From Porites lobata (taxonomy: Eukaryota; Cnidaria; Anthozoa; Scleractinia; Poritidae), in contig CALNXK010000101.1 in NCBI GenBank assembly GCA_942486035.1, positions 1,735,001-1,799,000 on the forward strand: 64,000 nucleotides of DNA, written 5' to 3'. Position numbers and translations under genes: made by a program. The notes beneath the pieces are model-generated. The model saw only the letters and a program-made list of their open reading frames with translations, did not search any database and was not told the origin of the DNA. How positions within the stretch are numbered: position 1 is the stretch's first letter; each line of letters begins with the position of its first letter. Positions 59,501 to 64,000 of the stretch are shown here, piece by piece.

Positions 59501-60667
59501 TATTATTATTATACATTCAAAATATTTCCGCGACTGATTGGCTAAAAGCACACGCATAATTCACCATAACCAGTTACTGATGACCAAATTTGGAAGAATT
59601 TTGTGTTTAACGAGGAAATGACGTAAAAAGTGCAGCGTTCTTGCAGGTTAAGGCACTTTTAACCGAGAAGATCTGTGGACGAGGTTGAGTTGTTTTGGTT
59701 GTGAAAACAAAAAATGTCGGACATTTCACTCTTTTGAAGAGTAAGAACTAGGGAAAATTATAGCAAAAACATGGGGAGAACAGCAAGAACACAACTTGAA
59801 GGGCGACATCTGCTATTTGGCGAACATTTGTGGAGCTGAAAAACCCTAAACGTGCACTATTGAAGGTGAACTTAACATCAATGGAGGTAAGCAGGTTTTA
59901 GCTTTGTTTTGAAACTAGGAATTATTTTGAATGAATAATAAATCAATCATTGAATTCGGCTTTCATATCATATGAAGAATAATGGAGATCTCAGAGTATG
60001 TTATCCACCTCGGCCTACGGCCTCGAAGGATAACACCCTCCTCGATCTCCATAATTCTTCATAAGATATTCAGCCTCATTTATTAAATTATTGTTCAGTA
60101 TATGAGAACAGTCACCACCAGTGGTACATGTTACAGGTCAAATTATATTCAGGTTAAAATTATTTAACCTAGGTTGACTCTCTATTGAATTAGGGCAAGG
60201 AGACAAAGGAATTTGTGAATCAACCTTGGTTAAATGAAAATTAACCTGAAATCAAATTTGACCTGTAACTGGACGGCGATTAAATAAATGGATTCAACCT
60301 AAATAGGGGTGTAGCTAGTTTCCAGAGATATGCTCTCTTAATGGAGTATGGATGCAGTCCCTAGTCTGAATTTCAAAAGAAGTAGTTTTGCCTATTGAAG
60401 AGGCAGGAGGCCATGTTGCTGTTGATATTTTACTATTGTATTAATTGTTACTTCCCTCATCACTGTCACAGTTTCAACCCATCTTTGGTTAACGGCCGGC
60501 TCGTGCCAGGCCTTTATTGACAGCCCTGGACCAACACTAGCTGCCAATCTGAAGACTGCAGTAACCCACAACCTTAAGTACAAATGGTAAAAACTCAGAA
60601 CTATAAACATTCTTACCATATAAGGTGATATTCCATCACTTCCTGTCTTCTCCAAAGTAAAGCCAAA
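32981..60667 (-). CDS. GPR107: GPR107/GPR108-like seven-transmembrane protein, 18 3' exons, 5' end missing
   Basis: Family members are Golgi and endosome seven-transmembrane proteins implicated in membrane trafficking; not proven G-protein receptors. Exons in transcript order: 60667-60617, 59362-59256, 56704-56275, 49839-49738, 47404-47357, 46369-46284, 45917-45842, 45013-44940, 43042-42925, 42840-42772, 41134-41073, 40971-40928, 39108-39059, 38494-38447, 36335-36300, 36208-36165, 33234-33151, 33062-32981; 1611 bases, 536 residues, phase-consistent throughout. Lumenal part: FGFTLEKTGSDG, RCILKDQS, a long Ser/Thr-rich linker with a KRRRE-like basic site, then GLYNLYFHNC and FLSAGE. Membrane part: LKGALLFATIVLIGTGFFFI, KKIFMIVIPLQ, LVDLLCCGAILFPVVW, SIRHLQE, ALNLAKLKLFRHFYVM, VCYIYFTRIIVYL and VFFVLTG, ending in an acidic tail (GDSDDEMEMEEVV). 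GPR107 and GPR108 are vertebrate paralogues, so the symbol is approximate. N-terminal exons lie beyond 64000. Confidence 0.93.
33379..35024. mobile_element. 1.65-kb foldback element in a GPR107 intron
   Basis: Left arm 33379-34103 and right arm about 34440-35024 are inverted copies. Examples: GAAGGACCAATTCTCAAGTC against GCGAGAATTGGTCCTTC, CGTCTCATTTCGGGCTA against GCCCGAAATGAGACG, and AAGCATAAAAACGCTT at the inner left edge against AAGCGTTTTTATGCTT at the inner right edge. A spacer of about 340 bp lies between. The left arm is longer because of the MITE at 33509-33622. Reading frames in the arms are decayed and match no family I know. Confidence 0.87.
33509..33622. mobile_element. MITE nested in the foldback left arm, 9-bp TSD
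   Basis: Ends TACCCTGGGTGCCAGAGACT and AGAAAAGTACCCAGGGTA, flanked on both sides by GCTATATGT. The right arm of the foldback lacks the insertion, which confirms the boundaries. Confidence 0.9.
35026..35198. mobile_element. Short TIR element next to the foldback
   Basis: TTTGCACGATGACGTCATTT with ACTACTACGACCAGAA at the left is mirrored by TTCTGGTCGTAGTAGT and AAATGACGCCATCGTGCAAA at the right; outermost AATAG / CTATT. About 173 bp, non-coding. Confidence 0.85.
36621..36770. mobile_element. AATAGGTGGTTTTC-family MITE, 150 bp
   Basis: Left end AATAGGTGGTTTCCATG, right end CACGTGAAAACCACCTATT, with inner GCTGGTGGACA and TGTCCACCAGC also inverted. Confidence 0.8.
36905..37270. mobile_element. 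AGGGACTTTAAGATCC-family MITE, copy 2 (intact ends)
   Basis: AGGGACTTTAAGATCCAACG and CGTTGGATCTTTAAGTCCCT are near-perfect inverted ends; ATA flanks both sides, a possible 3-bp TSD. Internal AGCTTCAGGAGGGTTCGCCT and GGACGTAAACAAGCAACGAC recur inverted in 18674-19030. Confidence 0.88.
37271..38446. other. GPR107 intron, no element resolved except one hairpin
   Basis: AT-rich and featureless apart from a hairpin at 38328-38353 (AGTCTCGCTGCTACGCAAGC then GAGACTAAT). The same hairpin type recurs at 58905-58939. Confidence 0.4.
38648..38823. mobile_element. CAGGGGCGGATC-family MITE, 5-bp TSD
   Basis: Ends CAGGAGCGGATCCAGGATTT and CCTAGATCCGCCCCTG, flanked by TTTTA on each side (38643-38647 and 38824-38828). 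The interior has GGGGGTGCAC and its inverse GTGCGCACCCCC. Confidence 0.85.
39206..39300 (-). mobile_element. Retroposon 3' tail
   Basis: (AATAC)n followed by AATATTCTTTATTTAATGAAG, read on the minus strand, is a LINE or SINE 3' end with a GTATT simple-repeat tail. Confidence 0.5.
39412..40620. mobile_element. Candidate 1.2-kb DNA element with about 50-bp inverted ends
   Basis: Left AGCGGTGAAACGAGCGCTCC with GTGTGATGCGGAG; right CTGCATCACACC with GGACGCGCTCGTTTCACCGC. Interior AT-rich with chance frames only. Confidence 0.6.
41174..41567. mobile_element. GGGTACTCC-family MITE, copy 2
   Basis: Left CCTGGGAGTACTCCCATG, right AAGGGAGTATCACCCCGG; TTTTCA flanks both sides. Shares CCCGTTTTCAGAC, CGATTCCAGACCAAAT and ACCCTACCCG phrases with 13411-13830. 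Confidence 0.82.
41825..41966. mobile_element. TAGCCTG-family MITE, 142 bp
   Basis: TAGCCTGCGTAGCAGGCGCT plus TGGAAGTAGTGGGC at the left, the exact inverse GCCCACTACCTCCAAGCG and CCTGCTACGCAGGCTA (one change) at the right. CTGATCGTA lies directly on both sides. Confidence 0.92.
42044..42523. mobile_element. CAGGGGCACCCAACG-family element, copy C (480 bp)
   Basis: Left CAGGGATACCCAACGACTGT, right ACCATCGTTGGGTGCCACTG. Interior phrases CCTAGAATTTTCCG and TTCTAGATGA are shared with copy D. Inside the U12 intron. Confidence 0.87.
43337..43552. mobile_element. Dispersed repeat with GGTTAA inverted ends
   Basis: Left AGGGCCCAACTGTTTGAAGG and CTAACCCAGGGTTAAA; right TAACCCTAGGTTATC with TTAACCATGCTTTGAAC. 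Ends are imperfect inverses. Intron of the GPR107-like gene. Confidence 0.5.
43970..44892. mobile_element. CAGTAAAAA-family element expanded by a trinucleotide repeat
   Basis: TA, then CATTAAAAACCCACGACTAA at the left and TTAGTCGCGGGTTTTTACTG, then TA at the right. Interior AGGTTCTT phrases match 25177-25571. The extra length is the array at 44216-44596. Confidence 0.75.
44216..44596. repeat. CTA/CTG trinucleotide array, about 380 bp
   Basis: Mixed (CTA)n and (CTG)n blocks with a few CTT, CCA and GAT changes. It gives spurious poly-Ser, poly-Leu and poly-Ala/Thr frames on both strands. Lies inside a MITE in a GPR107 intron. Confidence 0.97.
45286..45706. mobile_element. Foldback repeat, arms about 195 bp
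   Basis: Left arm GAATCTATCAGGAAATTGAG … TGGACAAAAACCTTGTACCA … ACTAGTTATTTGTAATGACA; right arm holds the inverse of each in reverse order (for example TGTCATTACAGATAACTAAT and ATTTCCTGATGGATTC). Centre near 45496. Non-coding. Confidence 0.88.
46611..47181. repeat. Tandem pair of a 288-bp inverted-repeat unit
   Basis: Units 46611-46898 and 46899-47181. Each opens GTAATAGCATGATTT and AGTGATATTTGGCAT, continues to the inverse ATGCCAAATATCA and CATGCTATTATTT, then has TATACTACTACCC opposite GTAGTAGTATAA. Two nested palindromes per unit. Confidence 0.88.
47689..48091. mobile_element. CAGGGGCACCCAACG-family element, copy D (403 bp)
   Basis: Left CAGGGACACCCTATGACTGT, right ACCATCGTTGGGTGCCCCTG. 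About 70% of visible phrases are shared with copy C. Confidence 0.85.
48143..48540. repeat. About 120-bp tandem repeat, three units, one with an insertion
   Basis: AGACC(C/T)TTAATTT recurs at 48143, 48264 and 48441, each followed by CAACGTTAAT and CAAACAACAGACAACAACAA. A 57-bp insert at about 48311-48367 (ATGATAATAAATGTCTTGTC…TTGTCTTGTC) looks like a retroposon tail. Confidence 0.82.
48541..48678. mobile_element. Palindromic MITE, 138 bp
   Basis: CTATATAGAGGATATAACAC with GGTGGCGTGAAGATATGAAT at the left; ATTCATATCTTCAAGCCGCC with GTGTAATG…TTATATAG at the right. Confidence 0.82.
50225..50872 (+). mobile_element. 3' end of an RTE-like LINE
   Basis: Plus-strand track ends with KKPKFK, FGHVFHSAMHSKKSARKEK, SDLSGLRFCDAIRQSKNKVK and CRLCRCR, the usual LINE C-terminal region (K-x-FGH, R-x-R clusters, W/F-x-D). 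Frameshifted and without RT. Abuts the 3' end of the next LINE. Confidence 0.55.
50873..54960 (-). mobile_element. Nearly full-length but decayed LINE (CR1/L2-like)
   Basis: In transcript order on the minus strand: a PHD-like zinc finger near 54850-54740 (CTTCKSRFHTKCSG); the AP-endonuclease start (VIFISETKIHS, KKGGCGILVYI, ILGIYRPPKSS) at about 53700-53380; endonuclease end (SQTLIDVLLTSNPEYF, HGLSDHTMIYG) and linker to 52600; RT blocks (LCGLNPSKSTGPDLIPPRIL at about 52350; GCPQGSCFGPLLWNVFQND; catalytic box mutated to MYADN) to about 51350; 3' end with TTATTATTATTA at 50872-50885. Stops, frameshifts and the mutated catalytic box mark it as dead. It lies in the GPR107 intron between exons 49839 and 56275 and carries a nested element at 53703-54472. 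Confidence 0.82.
53703..54472. mobile_element. GCGAAAT-rich DNA element nested in the LINE, 6-bp TSD
   Basis: Ends CAGGGCTTCTGATATTTCGC and GCGAAATATCAGAAGCCCTG, with GATGCT on both sides. It splits the LINE endonuclease. The right half is a loose array of CCGCGAA and GAAATCGGCCGATTTTT phrases with period about 55-60 bp. Confidence 0.88.
55000..56274. other. GPR107 intron remainder, no gene seen
   Basis: AT-rich. Only short unrecognised frames. A perfect short hairpin CCAGACACCTGGTGTCTGG lies at 55220-55238. Confidence 0.4.
57456..57604. repeat. Tetranucleotide microsatellite (GATA/GGAC/GGTA)
   Basis: Blocks of GATA, GGAC, GATA and GGTA repeats over about 150 bp. Produces a spurious Tyr/Leu/Pro-rich frame on the minus strand. 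Confidence 0.97.
58905..58945. other. Hairpin followed by CTAAT, possible Helitron-like 3' end
   Basis: GAGTCTCGCTCTGCTCAAGC then AAGCGAGACTAATAAG. The stem AGTCTCGCTTG / CAAGCGAGACT is followed by AA|T. A second copy at 38328-38353 has the same stem and the same CTAAT ending. Confidence 0.35.
59471..60122. mobile_element. About 650-bp TIR element
   Basis: Left AACTGATGGTGACTGTTCTC then ATATACTAAT; right GTATATGAGAACAGTCACCA then CCAGT. Internal GTTATCCACCTCGGCC palindrome. Related to the repeat in PKDCC intron 2. Confidence 0.75.
60131..60268. mobile_element. TTACAGGTCAAAT MITE, 138 bp
   Basis: Left TTACAGGTCAAATTATATTC with AGGTTAAA; right TTAACCTGAAATCAAATTTG with ACCTGTAA. Inner TTTAACCTAGGTTGA opposite TCAACCTTGGTTAAA. 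Confidence 0.8.
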
Positions 60668-60714
60668 CTAACAATAAAAAAACCCTTCCTGAGTGATCTC
60701 TACTTCACAACTCT

Positions 60715-60968
60715 CAGTGTGCAAAGAAAGTAATGTCCGATAGCCCGTGGCTAGTGGATTTTGCTATTGGGCTAGTGAATTCTGTTTTTAACTTGCCCGG
60801 TGGATAAGTGATTTTTTTTGAGGAATTCAAATAACAGAAGAACTGTGAAAACAATAATTCTGCTAGTCAAAACGTTTTGGGGCTAGTTGAAATGATGTCT
60901 GGGCTACTAAATGCTAGCTTCAGCTTGCCCGAATGGCAAGCTGTAAAAATGATTTTCTTTGCACCCTG
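60715..60968. mobile_element. CAGTGTGCAAAGAAA element, 5-bp TSD
   Basis: Ends CAGTGTGCAAAGAAA and TTTCTTTGCACCCTG; ACTCT on both sides (60710-60714 and 60969-60973). Interior repeats GGGCTAGT and GCTTGCCCG phrases. Confidence 0.85.
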
Positions 60969-60976
60969 ACTCTATA

Positions 60977-62044
60977 CATGGTTCGTACAACTTCAGACAA
61001 ACAAATTTCAAGGACTTTTCAAGGATGTTTGAAGGACAAATTACAGTTTTCAAGAACTAAGATTTATTTAATAAATCGACATTCTTTAATCCCCTTTGAT
61101 CACCCTATTGGCTAAAACACATCATGAAGTCATTTACCATTATTACTTCTTCAGCCATCATTGATTAGTGGTGTAATGATTAATTGAATTCTCGATTAAT
61201 CACGATTATGACCATTCGGTTCGATTCACGATTCTCTGCTTCCACGTTTTGATTTTGGTTGGATTTTTGGACACCTTCTCCAGGGTGCCCTCAGTGAGTT
61301 ATTATATTCTAAAATAAGAATCCAGAACTCTTTAATGTGCGTTTTTGATTGACCAGCAAAGACGATAGCAGTTTGTGCACCATTTTGTGTTGCCTGGTAA
61401 AAATGCTGTCCTTCAACCTCCCCTTGAGAATTTCCAAATAAGGCATGTGCAACACACTCTTTGTCAGGTTCTCAAACATGGCGATGAACCAAGCAACTGC
61501 GAATCCTCCTGTCCCTGTTGTTTAGGGTTGCATGTTGTTTACATTACGCGTTATGTTATAAGAATTAAGAAACATTTACATAATCGAATCGAAATAATCG
61601 AAATCAAAAGGCAATAATCGAAATCGAATCGAATCACAAGGAATACGAATCGTTACACCCCTATCACTGATCACATTATTTTCATACTACATGTACTTTC
61701 CACTACAAGACGTTACAAAATGACTGGGTATGACTTGCAATTGCATCTGAGGTACAGAAATGGCATTTGAAATAAAGAAACAAAATATTGTTCATGCACA
61801 AAAATGTTTTTACAATACCCGTGAGTTTTACAGGTTCTTGCACTGAGGATGAGCTAAATTTTCCTCGGCAAAATAATCTAATTTTACAGAAAAAGGTGTC
61901 TGGCATAGACAAGGTTGTGAATTTCAAGTACTTTTCATGACCTAATAAAGAAATCAGCTACTTTTCAAGGACCTAAACCGAATTCAAGGACTTTTCAAGA
62001 TGACTAGTAAAATTCAAGACCTTTTAAAGATTGTACGAGCCATG
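60977..62044. mobile_element. CATGGTTCGTACAA element, 6-bp TSD, split by a hAT element
   Basis: Left CATGGTTCGTACAACTTCAG, right TTAAAGATTGTACGAGCCATG trimmed to CATG; TCTATA lies directly on both sides. Repeated TTCAAGGACTTTTCAAG phrases fill both outer parts. The middle holds the insertion at 61166-61663. Confidence 0.85.
61166..61663. mobile_element. hAT-like element nested in the previous one, 8-bp TSD
   Basis: Ends TAGTGGTGTAATGATTAAT and GAATCGTTACACCCCTA, with TCATTGAT and TCACTGAT flanking (one change). Terminal GGTGTAACGATTC-type ends are known from hAT elements. Inner right side is rich in AATCGAAT. No transposase. Confidence 0.87.
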
Positions 62045-62243
62045 TCTATATAGCTGCATGCCCCCTGTCTCAAACAAGCCCCGTTCCCCAACACCAAGAA
62101 TGAAACCAATAAATATAAATAAATAAATAAATAAATAAGGACAGTAATTAAGTCCAGAGCTGTATGACAACAATAGACTGGAGATGATTAATTGTTTTAA
62201 AACAAGAAACCTTTGGATCATGAGGTCCTTGGTAATTAAGACC

Positions 62244-62519
62244 CAGGGCTCGAAATTGCGACTGATATGGTCGCCAATGCGACTAACATTTTCTCCTTGG
62301 CGACTAAAAATTCTGGTTTAGTCGCCAAAGTGGCGACCAGATTTTAGAAGAGTAAAATTAAAGCAAACATTTCATCTTATCTTGCTTTGCTTTCATCATA
62401 AAAAATGCGCCAAATCGCAGAAACAAAGCCAGTTTACCTCCAAATTTGCATCTGGCGACTATAATTTTCCGGTTGGTCGCCAAAAGGCGACCTGAAGATT
62501 TGTTTAATTTCGAGCCCTG
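62244..62519. mobile_element. CAGGGCTCGAAATT element, 5-bp TSD
   Basis: Ends CAGGGCTCGAAATTGCGACT and AATTTCGAGCCCTG; AGACC on both sides. Interior repeats GTCGCCAA and GGCGAC phrases on both strands. Confidence 0.88.
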
Positions 62520-62524
62520 AGACC

Positions 62525-63919
62525 TATCTTAAATCTCAAAGTTATTTCTAAAATTACCAAGAAAGTTGTGGCTTTACGTCTACAACACTACCTGGAATCA
62601 TTCTACCAACTTAATGAACCTCTACAATCAGTCTATAAGCAATTTCCATAGCTGCAAAACTGTCCTCACTTGCATTCACAAATTGATAATCGTCACTGTG
62701 TTATACTTTTGCTGCTTGACCTGTCTGCAGCTTTTGACACTGTCAACCACAATATCCTACTTAAAAGACTTCACTTTAGGTTCTCAATTTACAGTACTGC
62801 TCTTGACTGGTTATGGTTGTACCTTACAAACTGCACACAATTTACCTTAATAGATGGAAAAAATCACAATCTCGCGAGCTCAAATGTGGCATGCCTCAAG
62901 GTTCTGTCCTTAAACCCATCCTGTACCTACTTTATACAGCACCACTGGCTGATGTCCTGCGTTATTACAAGATACAACTTCATTTCTTTGCTGATACTCA
63001 ATAACGCATCTCCTTTTCACCAAGCAATGACCTAGAATCACCCAGTACCACTGCTAAAATCCAGGATTGCTAGTTAGATCTTGATAAGTGCCCAGCTCTT
63101 AATAAACTGAACTTCTCTACCTCTATTCTAAATGCATTGTCCTATAGTCTCAACCACCACTTTGATTCAGAAATGATACAATTCATCCATCCCAATCTGC
63201 CAAAAACATTGGTGCCATTTTTGACACTCCTATGTCTATGCTTCCTCATGTGAATTAGTATGTATATCAGCCTTCTACTATCTGCATAAAATTTCCTGTA
63301 TAAGAAAATTCCTATCTTCAAAGACTACTGAGATTCTCGTCCATGCTTTTGCACCCTTCAAGCTTGACTACTGCAACTCTCTTTTGTATAATGTGCTGAA
63401 GTATGTTTTGAAAAAGCTTCAATCGGTACAGAATGCTTTTGCGAATATGACCACATCACCCTAGTTCTGTCCAATCTACACTGGCTTCCTGTAAATGAGC
63501 GTATTAAATTCAAAATCCTGTGCTCAATTTCAAGGCTCTACACCAACAAGTACCCACCTACATTCAAGATTTGGTAACTTGCTATTCACCGCTCAGAACA
63601 CTCCGATCATTTAGTACACTACATGTATGCATGAATCCCAGTAACTTTAATCAGAAATCCTATGGGTCTAGAGCCCTGCTGCTGCTGCTCCTGACCTGTG
63701 GAACAGTCTACCAGACAACTTCCGTTCATGTGACAATATTTAAGTACTTTTAAATCTAACCTTGACACATACCTTCTTAGGAAAGCACATCTTTGTTAGT
63801 ATGGCTATTTTTATCTTAATTTTCATTCATTTACTATTTATTGTTTGGAATGTTATGTAAAGGGCCTAGAGCAGGACTGGACAGGCACTATACAAATTTT
63901 AACTATTATTAGTTTATTA
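62525..63919 (+). mobile_element. Decayed L2/CR1-like LINE, RT to 3' end
   Basis: Plus strand: LLLLDLSAAFDTVNHNILL at about 62714-62770, CGMPQGSVLKPILYLLYTAP at about 62885-62944, FADTQ in place of the catalytic FADDT near 62990, then LHWLPVNERIKFKILC and ALHQQVPTYIQDLV and YGSRALLLL. It ends in GTAAAGGGCCTAGAGCAGG and CTATACAAATTTTAACTATT, the typical 3' end of this group. Several frame shifts; not functional. Confidence 0.8.
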
Positions 63920-63951
63920 TTAGTAGTAGTAGTAGTAGTAGTAGTAGTATT
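63920..63951. repeat. (AGT)n microsatellite at the LINE 3' end
   Basis: About nine AGT units directly after the LINE 3' terminus, probably seeded by its tail. Confidence 0.9.
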
Positions 63952-64000
63952 ATCATCATTAACTTTCTTATCCTGGCTTTATACAACTACATATTGGCAA

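Overview
The window reads as nuclear DNA of a cnidarian, most likely an anthozoan such as a stony coral (inference). Four metazoan genes with many short, well-conserved exons and GT-AG introns sit in AT-rich sequence packed with small inverted-repeat transposons, decayed LINEs and simple repeats. There are no operons, no bacterial features and no RNA genes that I can recognise.

Layout. (1) 659-6922, plus strand: the 3' two-thirds of THOC3, a WD40 subunit of the THO/TREX mRNA-export complex; one intron holds a 2.1 kb minisatellite with a 17-bp unit. (2) 7.0-13.8 kb: no host gene; rearranged non-LTR retrotransposons and DNA elements nested in each other. (3) 14824-20177, plus strand: a complete five-exon PKDCC/VLK-type secretory-pathway kinase. 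(4) 21815-28162, minus strand, convergent with PKDCC: a complete seven-exon MAN1B1, the ER alpha-1,2-mannosidase. A 54-bp tandem repeat overlaps one of its 5' splice sites. (5) 28.2-33.0 kb: intergenic, several transposable elements. (6) 32981-60667 and beyond, minus strand: eighteen 3' exons of a GPR107/GPR108-like seven-transmembrane Golgi protein; the 5' exons lie past the end of the window. One intron is an AT-AC, U12-type (minor spliceosome) intron with a textbook donor and branch site. The other introns are inflated by LINEs, MITEs and foldback elements. (7) 62.5-63.9 kb: a decayed L2/CR1-like LINE on the plus strand.

Three of the four host genes act in the secretory pathway (PKDCC, MAN1B1, GPR107/108) and one in mRNA export (THOC3). 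I see no sign that they form one system; they look like ordinary neighbours. The unusual content is structural: the U12 intron, the splice-site-bearing tandem repeat, the giant minisatellite, large foldbacks, and several transposon families defined here by shared termini and target-site duplications (TSDs).

Exon coordinates were derived by hand from splice consensus, reading-frame continuity and remembered similarity to animal orthologues; no database search was run.
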